The translations under genes were made by a program, and so were the position numbers. Positions 9,101 to 15,844 of a stretch of 64,000 nucleotides of DNA are shown piece after piece. How positions within the stretch are numbered: position 1 is the first letter of the stretch; each line of letters starts with the position of its first letter. Origin of the DNA: Saccharopolyspora ipomoeae (lineage in GTDB: Bacteria; Actinomycetota; Actinomycetes; Mycobacteriales; Pseudonocardiaceae); assembly GCF_029952525.1 (NCBI RefSeq), contig NZ_JASAOF010000001.1, forward strand, positions 620,001-684,000. The letters run 5' to 3'. Under the pieces are notes generated by a model. That model worked only from the letters and a program-made list of their open reading frames with translations. It was not told the origin of the DNA and made no database searches.

Positions 9101-12072
9101 ACGTCGATCTTGGAGGCGACGTTGGCGGCGAGCGGCGCGGGGCGATCCGGCGACCACACCCCGTCGCTGGGCAGCAGCCGCGAGTTGTGGGTGATGATGC
9201 CGTCGCGGGTGAGCTCCGCCGGTCGCGGCGTCTCGTCGACGCGCGCGGTCATGTCGGCGGCGAAGGAGTCCGCGGCCCGCGCGGTCTCCGGCAGCACCGG
9301 AGCCGGGGTGACCTGCGACGGATCGGTGAGCGACAGGTCCAGCGGGGTGTCCTGGTCCAGCGCCGCGAACAGGTCGTCGGTCGAGGTGATGCCGTCGGCG
9401 GCCGTGTCGGTGGAACCGGTGTCGGTCACCGTGTCGGCGGTGTCCCGGCCGGCGCCAGCGGTGTCTTGCTGAGTCGTGTCCTGCTGGGTCTGCGTGGACT
9501 GCTGTCCGGTCTCCTGGGTCTGTCCCGTCTCCTGGGTCTGTCCCGTCTCCTGGGTTTGGGGCGTCTCCTGGGTTTGGGCGGTGTCGACGAGGTTCCCGCT
9601 GGAGTCGACCGTGACCGTCGCGGTCGACACCTCGGGCGTCGGCGTGCCCGGAACCTGGGGCACGGAGGTCTGCGAGGTCGCCGTCACGTCGGTCACCGAC
9701 GGCGAGGACGTGCCGGTCGAGTTCGTGGTGCCGCCGCGCGTATTCGGGGTCGACTGGGACTGGGACTGCGCTTGCGGCGCGGGCGAGTTCGTCGAGGCGG
9801 GGTTCGACGAACTCGATCCGAGGCCGGAAACCTGCGTCTGACCGGTCTGGCCGAGACCGGTGACCGACTGCTGCCCGGACGTCCCGTCGCTGCGGGTCAC
9901 GCCGTCGGTGCTGGTCGTCTCGCTCGCAGGGCGCCCCTGGTCGCTCTGCGCCTGCGCCTGCACGTCGGCGGAGCTCTGCGAAGTGGTCGTCGTGGCGTCG
10001 CTCGACGAGTTCTGCTGGTTCTGGCCGAGATCCGTCCGCGACTGCGTGAGATCCGTCCGGGCGCCATCGGTCTGGGAACCCCGATCGACCTGCACGGCGG
10101 AATCGGTGCCTCCCCGCACCGGATCGGCGGCGGACTGGGAACCGTTGGACTGCACCGGATCGGCCTGAACCGACCCGACCGGCGACGAGGGCTGCTGCGT
10201 CCTGGTCCCGGTCGTCCCCCCGTCGGTGGCGACCGCATCGGGCGCGGCCTGCTGCCCACCGGGATTCACCTGAGCCTGCCCGCCGACCTGCGTCGGCGGC
10301 GCGACGTTCGAGTCCGATGTGGACGGCGAGAGGTTCGGTTCCCCCTGGGTGTTCGACGACTGCCCCGACGGAGGAAGTCCCGGTGAGACGTCCGGGTTCG
10401 AGGGAGCGGGTTCCGGCGGAACAGCGCTGTTCCAGCCGGATTCCTGCCCGGTCGAGACCTGCGAACCGGTGTTCTGGGCAGCTCCCTGCTCGCCGCCGAC
10501 GCTGACGGTCTCCGGCGTCTCGACGACCGAACCGGTCTCGGACCCGGGCTGCGAGGGGACCTGGGTCTGCGACTCGGTGAGCGACCCAGTCGTGGACTGC
10601 GCAGGCGTGGACTGGGCGGTCGTGGACTGCGCGGTCGTGGACTGCGCGGTCGTGGACTGGGCATCGGCATCGGGCTCGAACGGGTTGCTCGGGGTGTCGG
10701 ACCCGGTCGAAGCGGCGTCGTCGACCGCGCCGCGATCGCCCCCGCCCTGCCCCGGGACCTGGGTCTGGGACTGCCCCAGCGAAGACGGGTTGCCACCCGC
10801 AACACCACCCGCGACCCCGCCGCCGGACGTGCTGTCGCCGGAGACGCTCTGCGCGTCGCTGTCGATGTCGGAGGTGTCGAGGTCGCCGTCGCCGTTCAGC
10901 AGCGGCGAGGTGTCGGAGTCGCCGCCCTCGTTCTCGCGCTGCGCGGCGAGGAACGGGTTCTCCCCGCTGCCGGGCGTGAGGTTGCCGTGGAGCCCGGCGC
11001 CGATGACGCTGCCCAGGTTCTCCGACAGACCGGCGGACATGCCCGCGGTGAACGAGTACGGGTTGGCCTGGAAGCCCTGCCCGGTCATGGCGCCGTAGAG
11101 GCCCTCGGTGAAGAACTCGTGCAGGCCCTCCTCGACGGCGTCGGCGAGGCCGCGGCCGAACTTCTCGGCCCACATGCCCTTGAGGCTCATGCCCGCGTAG
11201 TTGCCGGGCGTGGCGGCCCCGAGGTCGCGGGCGATGTGGGTGTTCATGTGGTCGGAGACCTGGGTGGCGAACTTGGCCAGCGACGGTGCCTTCGGGAAGT
11301 CGTCGGCGAAGTTCTTGGCGGCGGCCTCCGCGGCGGCCTTGAGGATGTCGTTGTCGATCTGGTCGCCGATGCCCTTGACCAGGCCCTTGGCGAGCATGTT
11401 GCCCATCGCGCCGCCGAGCGCGGCGAAGGGCAGGGCCAGCGCGCCGCCGAGGGCTCCGACTGCGGCGGCCTGCTTGGTGGCGTCCTCGTCCCAGTCGTCG
11501 CGGCTGCCCTTCGCCATCTGGATGCCCTGGGCAGCGGCGTCGATGGCCACCTGGAAGGCGATGCCGAACACCTGCGCCTGGATGACGCGCATCAGCAGCC
11601 GTCCCCAGATGTTCTTGAGCAGGAACCGGACGATGGCGTAGCGGCCGGCGAGCCAGGCCATGCTGGCGCCGAAGGTGGGCCCGGCCATCGCGATGGCCCA
11701 GGCGATCTCGGCGAGCAGCTCGACGAGCGAGAGCAGGCTGACGAGCTTGACGTACTCGGTCTGCACCGAGAGCTGCTTGAGGAACGCGGAGATCTGCTCG
11801 TACCCGGCGGCGGCGGTCTCGATGTGGCCGTTGCTCTCGACGTACGGCGCCATCCGGTCGGCGAAGCGCATCGCGGCCTTGCCGTAGAACTCGGAGCGGA
11901 TGAGCTTGATCGCCTGAGCGAGCTCCGGTGTCAGGTCGTTGCGCAGCCGGTTCGCGGTGTTGCGCCACGATTCCGACAACTTGCGAAGTTGATCTTCATT
12001 GATCTGCGGCCACTTCTCGCCGGTCAAGACCATGAAGAGGTTGCCGACCTCTTCCGGAACCATGATCGCCAT
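1..12072 (-). CDS. Giant ESX-type polymorphic toxin with metalloprotease motif and four or more tandem ADP-ribosyltransferase modules (3' end outside window)
   Basis: The frame is open from ATG 12072 (GAGGG six bases upstream) to the left edge, at least 4,024 codons. Frame continuity was checked at 9480, 2961, 2574, 1770, 972, 165 and 3. Residues 1-340 are helical and resemble the WXG100/CpnT-like N-termini of type VII substrates. Residues about 380-930 are rich in Ser, Thr, Gln and Gly. Residues about 930-2540 are largely beta-type and unassigned. A coiled coil lies near 2550-2590. HEVMHFFGVRD starts at residue 3038 (HExxHxxGxxD, metzincin/snapalysin-like). From 3167 onward are tandem modules with YRGDTR, SGYVSVTPS and QTEWDAV, the R / S-T-S / QxE layout of Scabin and pierisin ARTs. 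It is last in the eccD-eccB operon, so an exported interbacterial or host-directed toxin is inferred. DNA as the ART target is only suggested by the family. Confidence 0.85.
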   Translation of the reverse strand, partial: MAIMVPEEVGNLFMVLTGEKWPQINEDQLRKLSESWRNTANRLRNDLTPELAQAIKLIRSEFYGKAAMRFADRMAPYVESNGHIETAAAGYEQISAFLKQLSVQTEYVKLVSLLSLVELLAEIAWAIAMAGPTFGASMAWLAGRYAIVRFLLKNIWGRLLMRVIQAQVFGIAFQVAIDAAAQGIQMAKGSRDDWDEDATKQAAAVGALGGALALPFAALGGAMGNMLAKGLVKGIGDQIDNDILKAAAEAAAKNFADDFPKAPSLAKFATQVSDHMNTHIARDLGAATPGNYAGMSLKGMWAEKFGRGLADAVEEGLHEFFTEGLYGAMTGQGFQANPYSFTAGMSAGLSENLGSVIGAGLHGNLTPGSGENPFLAAQRENEGGDSDTSPLLNGDGDLDTSDIDSDAQSVSGDSTSGGGVAGGVAGGNPSSLGQSQTQVPGQGGGDRGAVDDAASTGSDTPSNPFEPDADAQSTTAQSTTAQSTTAQSTPAQSTTGSLTESQTQVPSQPGSETGSVVETPETVSVGGEQGAAQNTGSQVSTGQESGWNSAVPPEPAPSNPDVSPGLPPSGQSSNTQGEPNLSPSTSDSNVAPPTQVGGQAQVNPGGQQAAPDAVATDGGTTGTRTQQPSSPVGSVQADPVQSNGSQSAADPVRGGTDSAVQVDRGSQTDGARTDLTQSRTDLGQNQQNSSSDATTTTSQSSADVQAQAQSDQGRPASETTSTDGVTRSDGTSGQQSVTGLGQTGQTQVSGLGSSSSNPASTNSPAPQAQSQSQSTPNTRGGTTNSTGTSSPSVTDVTATSQTSVPQVPGTPTPEVSTATVTVDSSGNLVDTAQTQETPQTQETGQTQETGQTQETGQQSTQTQQDTTQQDTAGAGRDTADTVTDTGSTDTAADGITSTDDLFAALDQDTPLDLSLTDPSQVTPAPVLPETARAADSFAADMTARVDETPRPAELTRDGIITHNSRLLPSDGVWSPDRPAPLAANVASKIDVDPAVRAGLQGQFQHLVNTRGELGLLQILSSGRSFQVPTTTGTQSVFVRMDPDTVAPAATPDSTVHDTPSQSSKHEGASRSISSHAVSRKLRQNAVAGWVDSAIEVAATSLNLRVMPFLGWGESRTSSVSDKTGNTRERTAKLGGHHKAFDVNFEVQWESGGQRGSSRFDPTVRLAYPETVLEAPRPAPTPDTEPATTTPAVQGDQNPAAQTTPTPRTPVPVPAEIQQLIANLDGYAGIGQLNRSVMDNLPDWAKNDATLSGGIADKVDSSQFVEETSEGLVNGIDISQRTTYPKWSRMPGKNWSKHPQVSVKVEPQVRGFERIGDPQPIRTGEVLRNTKDTGLSQSIGSRAIGGIRLRGLFTSGEAKIDGHGSPLQIGPIGVLSLNSSRKESQTGRESGTNKDKSLEGDGAQRYRIDLSLAAEITSRPGGKAESAPVTVAPTDGATYVWVRNEDVPEFEQALTDALNPDGTTTTPNPVPVPDAEQRERIRTVVDGEGMFSNVVRVRGTEAVRDQARQHIRQRLTALGVDQDQVDWNQVNRDLGGLGPYGVMTKFDDLTGDGKPVTVEVTAGGRKFKFELTGDLGDVTGRRTLDNDVKFSATRKRGSGWKTGFKTSFGVGALVAAMARATIRPSGYGANNYVGGIAGIGGSWNRGKASGYGDSLESEQRIKYEGKADRVTRDVAFELKATDTSARNPFSRSTPPASMQVPGQADYRVASFLLDADAGWRPGEPAPAAGRGLDDGNRVDMGNTAVVSVADLYGKANEAFHEMQRDAARGAKEGRFERFRRWIAHGSSDPRHSDPKHLVDVDPQWWKTRIPGMFHTPQVRDDGSHAGWFFDRMQRGAFEMRVHNERPLGPVPGNSTWETSNKTGVSISNGTSSGTDGELGVNFWGAMADANAGVSMSTGRGNDDSLGGSTKSSSQVKTPMDLYTGDLVLTVRADAWQQLFGQPNHRWDAISPYPTGAQSDSVEIVVPDGLLYVKPRTPVATHPDGRLTEDLPLLRDLGKGLDRSVVVNGFTRDDPAPADGSQDQEAGAPGRLSDDAIRALWHAAPELFPGWTPDSGRPAPLFDATNALRALDNPADVREMLNGGWQRSMFRSRWFGSHYYTFTATAEQQPGAEVIDRGDVPSGGYAETQGVRGRGQDSSRDVATALGITAWPIVPTTAAGDTMAPMPLVGSTQASSAEQANEVDTFQQERSDTDGHVGVRAPLQVNFTVHKFRVPPLLLSTFTEGAAGSSAYRHPELREVTLPPQLSRTRGAVDLSLPEFLLDQPADRTTSTTGRDITDAARQTPSFQLAKSTRDPQLTRQVVDAIVEARGHEDLVHRWFGEGTPNRGKIDALFSPDVLVPNIGPDRQLLSEDGHTSTFRVHDRFLAVDYEVQVKPRLSDPQHLHTWTEAQHEAKRGQEAGSSSGDGNTRGVDTGLGAMAINAQNWSNAENVASRGVTDGDTAASALEQSNNSRTRQQEWHRYTATPHYDVVIRSKPHFSPFWSEHRREGADGFTGTPVEFDVREGEHTAFEPPPRTTPAPATDPTTSTQDGAVREGAVREGVVEDGARSPEEVRREIRALEDQISDLTSQYDRLTSRITHVADAAQAMAEPHLDGGPRPDPRQVEIIHRAAVEVTEPDVRRLDQLGQQIAANTFELRDLRRDATDVDPGVAPAPDGPAQDNGVRPDESRTDGDGRRFDRSGNLVERGQDGQWRKQRYVALPWLDQNTLVLGVRPETNPFTGRPNHMAGFPTAPGGNAQQRHVGADGDVVTATLADRVGQDLPGGYRFTGHDGTTNTTPGSGNAKGDAHFVPVSLERTGTPHQPNTTADVREVGRSVEIDVRDLGVTRQNTAREILAAVAHAAGVEDFGSRHAEEFFADPASAQIAESVRDRLPTSPQPAPASRPDAGPQPVDGDESPPTFTVEAERWKPLDNAFVFGDGTVQRGPGSGIRQEVRYTLTPEPGRWNFETKLHLRPAPGVTAEDLANVRANTAAGLEQLLNQQAHLLPGPDVEMHGNVVFVDDPAQAFSVIDVVPGKPDDRSNPMDQHRWAADATPSEFTHEVMHFFGVRDAYLHPRQLLDTSDSPVPGDLMDVRQPGAEYRVLDRHMQQIMDVASPHLPGSLVTDGVIPSSSGTALDSQREPGTSDVSPARPPSDRPRRHHGHDSGSSRSSHSSRSPRSHHSLSQSRPVVLDNPQLRENPSRPSWMYRGDTRQPEVVFRDGMTSWGRDYDLVSHVHGGDGARESGYVSVTPSATAAHQFVVPDGGEPIRHNGRWYVPMSGQIYQIESSGNMIHMASQNLPQDLLDRMRYQTEWDAVRHVDRRNVHSAMTVSGHFHQGPDGRRTILPGTVPRLTNVENRDYVPGYRGYDPHADRDSGFTRDTDLGLGPPRRRRSPSYDDEYPATSSSSSYYPRHSSSHDNYYDRRPGLPPSAETSAHQTGDQQTGDQRTGDQQDSTEVTLDNPQLRTNPPRPRWMYRGDTRPPAEIFRDGMTSWGTDYDLVAHVHGGDQAKNSGYVSVTPSAVAAHQFVVPDGGAPIQRDGKWYFPMSGQIFQIESSGNMIHMASQNLPRALLDRMQFQTEWDAVRHVDTENIHSAMTVEGYFHQGPDGTRTILPGTTPTITNVDNQNFVPGHRGYDPHADPASGFTRDSDLGLAEAARTEQNPDISPGLPPSDDGRRSSRHSSHSRHSHESSRSYRSSSSRHAPSYSTYTAVPSSSQNPTGPVTLDNPQLRANPPRPSWMYRGDTRPPEIIFRDGMTSWGTDYNLVSHVHGGDAARNSGYVSVTPSAVAAHQFVVPDGGEPVYYNGRWYVPMSGQIYQIESSGNMIHMASQNLPQDLLDRMRYQTEWDAVRHVDRRNVHSAMTVSGHFHQGPDGRRTILPGTTPNLTNVENPDYVPGHRGYDPHADPRSGFTRDTDLGLGGHRSYDPDISPGLPPSDDGRYSSRHSHESSRSHRSSRSHHSSRSHHSSSSRHAPSYSSYAPALPQPPAQPPVTLDNPQLRSSPRRPQWMYRGDTRPPEIIFRDGMTSWGTDYNLVAHVHGGDAARN
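381..972 (-). other. ART module 3 of the giant toxin
   Basis: Residues about 3701-3898, with motifs YRGDTR, SGYVSVTPS and YQTEWDAV. At the DNA level 575-728 matches 2177-2330 in module 1 with one difference in 154 bases, although module 2 lies between them. This indicates recent duplication or gene conversion. A Ser/Arg/His-rich linker follows. Confidence 0.75.
1185..1770 (-). other. ART module 2 of the giant toxin
   Basis: Residues about 3435-3630. It has the same motif order (YRGDTR, SGYVSVTPS, FQTEWDAV) but is the most divergent module. For example, it has a KWYFPMSGQIFQ segment where modules 1 and 3 have RWYVPMSGQIYQ. It is followed by a Ser/His/Arg-rich linker. Confidence 0.75.
1980..2574 (-). 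other. ART module 1 of the giant toxin
   Basis: This is the first module, residues about 3167-3365. It starts VVLDNPQLRENP and ends GFTRDTDLGLG. It carries YRGDTR (NAD-binding Arg), SGYVSVTPS (S-T-S-like strand) and YQTEWDAV (QxE). All three signature motifs are intact, so an active enzyme is plausible. An Arg/Pro/Ser/His/Gln-rich linker of about 70 residues separates it from module 2. Confidence 0.75.
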
Positions 12073-12137
12073 AGTTCGCCCTCACGCCCCCTCGTCCGCG
12101 CGCGGCACGCCGTCGTCGGTCGCGCCGCGCGCCGCGC

Positions 12138-12470
12138 TCACGCCTTCTTGCCGCCCCGCGTCACCTCGCTGTTCGCGGTCGAGTTCATGTCGTCGAAGGT
12201 CTTGCCGACGTCGACGACCTTCTCGCCGTCGGTGCCGATGCTCAGGCCGAGCATGCGCAGGAACTCCAGCCCGTCCTTCTCCCCCGGCTCGTACTTGGAG
12301 CGCAGCGTCTTGGCGATGTCGTCGTCGCCCTCGATGGCGAAGGAGTTGCAGTCGTGGGCCAGGTCGGCGTAGATGGCGTTGGCGGTCTCGGCGATGCGGG
12401 TCAGGTCGACGCCTCCCCGCTTGAGCGCCTCGATGTCCGCCGCGACCAGGTCGTTCTCCTCATTTGCCAC
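12138..12470 (-). CDS. Small ESX-locus protein, 110 aa, unknown function
   Basis: A short acidic, helical protein beginning MANEENDLVAADIEALKRGG. It lies between the YbaB-like gene, with which it overlaps by 11 bases, and the giant toxin 65 bases downstream. Its length and helical character fit the WXG100/ESAT-6-like superfamily, but there is no WxG turn. Position directly before the toxin suggests a secretion partner or chaperone. That role is inference and no family was recognised with certainty. Confidence 0.75.
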   Translation of the reverse strand: MANEENDLVAADIEALKRGGVDLTRIAETANAIYADLAHDCNSFAIEGDDDIAKTLRSKYEPGEKDGLEFLRMLGLSIGTDGEKVVDVGKTFDDMNSTANSEVTRGGKKA

Positions 12471-12897
12471 GATCGGTCCCCTCCCCCTCGTCGGCGGCGT
12501 CGGACATGCTGTCCGCCTCCCGGACCGCCTCGTCGAACATCGTGTCCAGGTCGAAGTCGCCGTTGACCATGTCGGTCAGCGCCGACCCGAACCCGGCGGG
12601 CGCCATCGCGCTGTAGACGGCGATGGACTTCTGGCTCGCCTCGTCCTGCGCCTGCCGAACCAGCTCGACGATCTTGTTGGCCAGTTCGGCGGGCGCCATC
12701 GTGCGGTAGCGGGTGCCGGAGAACTTCAGACCGGTGAGCCGCTGCCGGTGGTCCACCGTCGCGGATATCGAGCGGTCCTTGCTGGAGACGGTCGTGGTCT
12801 CCTTCTCGGCCCGCTCCTGCGCCTCGCGGATGCGCTCCTGCTGCTTCCGGAGGTCTGCCAGCGCGTTTTCCATCTGGTTGAACAGAGGAGAGGACAT
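12460..12897 (-). CDS. YbaB/EbfC-like protein (EspL-like) of the ESX locus
   Basis: A 145-residue protein with an N-terminal coiled coil (LADLRKQQERIREAQERA), then a beta-rich core containing SISATVDHRQRLTGLKFSG, and an acidic tail. This is the layout of YbaB/EbfC proteins. EspL in mycobacterial ESX-1 is a known ESX-linked example. The ATG at 12897 is preferred over GTG 12903 because AAGGAGGG then lies seven bases upstream. The gene overlaps the next by 11 bases. A second YbaB-like gene precedes another WXG effector at 45991, so the pairing recurs. A role in stabilising or regulating ESX substrates is inferred. Confidence 0.8.
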   Translation of the reverse strand: MSSPLFNQMENALADLRKQQERIREAQERAEKETTTVSSKDRSISATVDHRQRLTGLKFSGTRYRTMAPAELANKIVELVRQAQDEASQKSIAVYSAMAPAGFGSALTDMVNGDFDLDTMFDEAVREADSMSDAADEGEGTDRGK

Positions 12898-12927
12898 CGC
12901 CACTCCCTCCTTCCGGGGACCTGGTTT

Positions 12928-15750
12928 TCAGCCCTGCGCCGTTGCCTGGGTGGTCTGCTCCTGCTCCGCCGGTGTCTGCTGCGGCTGGCGCGGCGGGCGG
13001 ACCGGGCCCGCGGCGATCTGCTCGTCGACGTCGAAGTCGGCTTCGTCGGGCAGGCCGATGACGCCCATGCCCGCGTCGGCGTTGGTGCCCCAGACGTCCT
13101 CGTCCTCGGACAGCCAGGTCTGCCGCTCGCGTTCGCTCTTGTCGCCCTGCTGGCCGCCCATGCCGCCCATCATCGGTGGCATGAACGGCATTCCGCCCAT
13201 GCCCTGCTGCGTGGACGGACCGTTGAGCTGGCTCATCCCCGGCGGCAGCGGCGATGCCTGGGAACCGCCCAGACCGGAGCCCGCGCCGGAACCCATGCCG
13301 AACCCGGTGGTGCCGCCCCCGGCACCACCGCGCTGCTGCTCGGAACCCGTACCGGAACCGCCCGCGCCGTCGGCCGAGCCGTCCGGGGCGCCGAAGCCGT
13401 CGGAGACGTTGTCGAACCCGTAGCCGTCGGCCGGGTCGGACACGCCCTCGAATCCGCCCGAACCGAGACCGCCCGCACCGTCGCCGAATCCACCGGCGCC
13501 CCCGTTGGCGACGTCACCGATGCCGGCACCGGAGCCGAGCCCGGCGCCCGAGTCGGACCCGAGTCCGCCCGGGTCGAAGCCGCCGAGTCCGCCGTTGGCC
13601 GGGTCGCCGAGCCCTTCCCCGGCACCGGATCCGAGGCCACCGGGGTCGAAACCGCCCTGGCCGCCGGGCAGGTCGCCGAACCCACCGGCTCCACCGTTGG
13701 CCGGATCACCCAGGCCCGCGCCGGCGCCGAGGCCGCCGTCAGCACCACCGGGCAGGTCGCCGAACCCACCGGCACCGCCGTTGGCCGGATCACCCAGACC
13801 CGCGCCGGCGCCGAGGCCGTCGTTGCCGCCCGCGCCGAGTCCACCGATGCCGCCGTTGGCCGGGTCACCGAGGCCCTGACCGGCTCCCAGTCCGGAGTCC
13901 GCGCCGCCGGGCAGACCGGTGTCGCCGAAGCCTCCCGCACCACCGTTGGCGAGGTCGCCGATGCCTTCTCCGGCACCGGGGATCGGGTTGCCGTTGGAGT
14001 CCAGGGGCACACCGGCCATGCCGCCGGGGCGGTCCTGGTCCTGCTGCCCGGGAACGTCGCCGAAGCCGCTCGCACCGCCGTTGGCGGGGTCGAACGAGCT
14101 CTGGGTCAGGCCGCTGTCGACCAGGCCGGGCTGCTGGTCGCCGCTGAGCCCACCGACCCCGCCGTTGGCCGGGTCGTTCTGCCCGAAGTCGCCGAAACCG
14201 CCCGCGCCGCCGTTGGCCGGATCGCCGTTGGCGTTGGCGCCGGGCTTGGTTCCCGCGCCGCCGGTGGCGCCGCCGAGCCCGAGCCCACCGGGGCCGACCA
14301 GCGGCGGCGTCGCACCGCCGTTGGCACCGTTGTCCCCGGTCCCCAGACCGGAGTCGCCGCCGAGGCCACCACCGGCACCGCCGAGGCCGTCACCGCTGCC
14401 GAGTCCGCCGAGGCCGCCGTTGGCGGAGTCACCGCCCAGGCCGTCGGCTCCGCCCAGGCCGCCACCGGCTCCCCCGAGCCCGTCGCCACCGCCGAGTCCG
14501 CCGACGCCGCCGTTCGCGGAATCGCCGCCCAACCCGTCACCGCCGCCCAGGCCCTCGGGACCGCCACCGGCGCCCCCGAGCCCGTCGCCGCCACCGGGCG
14601 GCGGGACGTTGGTGTCCCCGCCGGGCGGGGGCACGTTGGTGTCGCCCCCGGGCGGCGGCGGGATGTTCGTGTCGCCACCCGGGGGCGGCGGGATGTTGGT
14701 GTCGCCGTTGGGAGGCGGCGTGGTCGGCGGGGTGTTCGGGGCGCTGGCCTCGGGCTCGGTGAGCTCCTTGATCGCCGACTGCGTGTACTTGAGCTCCTCT
14801 TCGAGGGGTTTGAGCGCCGCGGCCGCCGCGGTGTCGAGCGTCTTGAGCTCGGTGAGCGCGGCGTTGCTGATCTCCGTGTTCATCTTGTCCCACGGACCGG
14901 CGGTGACCAGGTTGCCTTCCTTGAAGCTCGCCAGCGAGGTGTTGATGTACTCCTGGGCCTCGGAGGTGCTCTTGCCGTCGAGCTGGTAGTTCGGCGCGCC
15001 CTTGACCAGCCCCACTCCGTTGGTGAGGAAGTCGTAGAGCTGGTTCTCGTAGTCCACGCGCTTGTTGTTGGGGGCGTAGAGGGCGCGGCTGCGGAAGTCG
15101 TAGAACGCTTCGGCGAGGCCCTTGATCGCCGCTTCCATCTTGTCGCCGAGGTTCTTCAGCGCCACCGAGACGGCGACGCCCCGGTCGATGGTGAGCTGCT
15201 CGTGCAGGCCTTCCAGCTTGTCGGCGTTCTGGTCCATGCGCCCCTGGATGACCGAGGCGGCCTTGCCGCTGAAACCGGAGTCCTCGGAGTCCAGCGACTT
15301 CGCCCAGGCCCGGAAGTCCGTGCCGGTGCCCTCCAGCCACTTCTCGTACTTGCCGACGAGGTCTTGGGCCTGGCGCAGGGTGGGCAGGTCCAGCGTCCCG
15401 CTCTTGCCGGACGACATCTCCTCGACGATGGTTCCGGCGTCGTTGATCGCCTGGGTCCACGCGTCGGTGGCGGCGGTGTTGCGGTTGACCCGGTAGTAGA
15501 CCCGGTCGAACGCGGTGTAGGTGAGGTCCTCGGTGGGCGCGACCCGGTTGGTCAGGTCCTCCTTGAGCTTGTCGCCGGTGAAGTCGGCGTCCTTGCCGCC
15601 GGCTCCACCGTCGCCACCGCCTGCGACCTCGAACCACTTGATGCCCTCGGCCTTGGACTTCAGGTCCGGCCCTTTTCCGGTCAACGCGTTGAGCGCCTGG
15701 AAGAACGTCCAGTCGCTGCTCGGGCCTGACAGGTCCGCGTTCTCGGGCAT
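12928..15750 (-). CDS. Large ESX-associated protein with helical N-terminus and Gly/Asn-rich repeat domain, 940 aa
   Basis: Residues 1-330 are helical and resemble large WXG/PPE-like or AAWKG-type secreted proteins. That assignment is from memory and is weak. A PPPPGGDTN repeat segment follows. Residues about 400-800 contain at least twelve copies of an ANGG[AVLI]GG[FL]G motif, often followed by a Gly/Leu/Asp stretch. A Gly/Met/Pro-rich tail ends the protein (GMGGMPFMPPMMGGMGG). It lies inside the ESX operon, so a secreted or surface protein is likely. Composition recalls mycobacterial PE_PGRS proteins, but no PE domain is present. The start at 15750 has AGGAG about ten bases upstream. Confidence 0.85.
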   Translation of the reverse strand: MPENADLSGPSSDWTFFQALNALTGKGPDLKSKAEGIKWFEVAGGGDGGAGGKDADFTGDKLKEDLTNRVAPTEDLTYTAFDRVYYRVNRNTAATDAWTQAINDAGTIVEEMSSGKSGTLDLPTLRQAQDLVGKYEKWLEGTGTDFRAWAKSLDSEDSGFSGKAASVIQGRMDQNADKLEGLHEQLTIDRGVAVSVALKNLGDKMEAAIKGLAEAFYDFRSRALYAPNNKRVDYENQLYDFLTNGVGLVKGAPNYQLDGKSTSEAQEYINTSLASFKEGNLVTAGPWDKMNTEISNAALTELKTLDTAAAAALKPLEEELKYTQSAIKELTEPEASAPNTPPTTPPPNGDTNIPPPPGGDTNIPPPPGGDTNVPPPGGDTNVPPPGGGDGLGGAGGGPEGLGGGDGLGGDSANGGVGGLGGGDGLGGAGGGLGGADGLGGDSANGGLGGLGSGDGLGGAGGGLGGDSGLGTGDNGANGGATPPLVGPGGLGLGGATGGAGTKPGANANGDPANGGAGGFGDFGQNDPANGGVGGLSGDQQPGLVDSGLTQSSFDPANGGASGFGDVPGQQDQDRPGGMAGVPLDSNGNPIPGAGEGIGDLANGGAGGFGDTGLPGGADSGLGAGQGLGDPANGGIGGLGAGGNDGLGAGAGLGDPANGGAGGFGDLPGGADGGLGAGAGLGDPANGGAGGFGDLPGGQGGFDPGGLGSGAGEGLGDPANGGLGGFDPGGLGSDSGAGLGSGAGIGDVANGGAGGFGDGAGGLGSGGFEGVSDPADGYGFDNVSDGFGAPDGSADGAGGSGTGSEQQRGGAGGGTTGFGMGSGAGSGLGGSQASPLPPGMSQLNGPSTQQGMGGMPFMPPMMGGMGGQQGDKSERERQTWLSEDEDVWGTNADAGMGVIGLPDEADFDVDEQIAAGPVRPPRQPQQTPAEQEQTTQATAQG

Positions 15751-15788
15751 GGGCTTTCTCCTGCTCCTGGGCTGATGCCGTCAGCTGA

Positions 15789-15833
15789 GGCCGATCGAGT
15801 GGGGGCCGATCGAGTGGGGGCCGATCGAGTGGG
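15789..15833. repeat. Three perfect tandem copies of a 15-bp repeat
   Basis: GGCCGATCGAGTGGG is repeated three times without change in the short gap between the 127-aa gene and the 940-aa gene. Each unit contains the palindrome CGATCG. It could be an operator cluster or a slippage product. Confidence 0.9.
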
Positions 15834-15844
15834 GGTGAACCGAC

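Noticed and set aside
2821..10386. A 2,521-codon open frame on the plus strand
   Set aside because: It is a GC-rich antisense shadow of the giant minus-strand toxin gene. Its product is Val/Gly/Arg-biased with no domain motifs, while the opposite strand has motifs in one frame throughout.
8918..11968. A 1,016-codon minus-strand open frame
   Set aside because: It is out of frame with the toxin gene and gives an Arg/His/Ala-rich product typical of a shadow. The N-terminal WXG-like domain and Gln/Thr-rich region are encoded in the other frame.
13500..14650. Possible CRISPR-like or minisatellite array
   Set aside because: The repeats are in-frame codon repeats of a protein (ANGG and PPPPGGDTN units) with no spacer structure.
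12373..15729. A 1,118-codon plus-strand open frame opposite the Gly-repeat gene
   Set aside because: Its apparent repeats are the antisense reading of the ANGG repeat units. No start signal or domain supports it.
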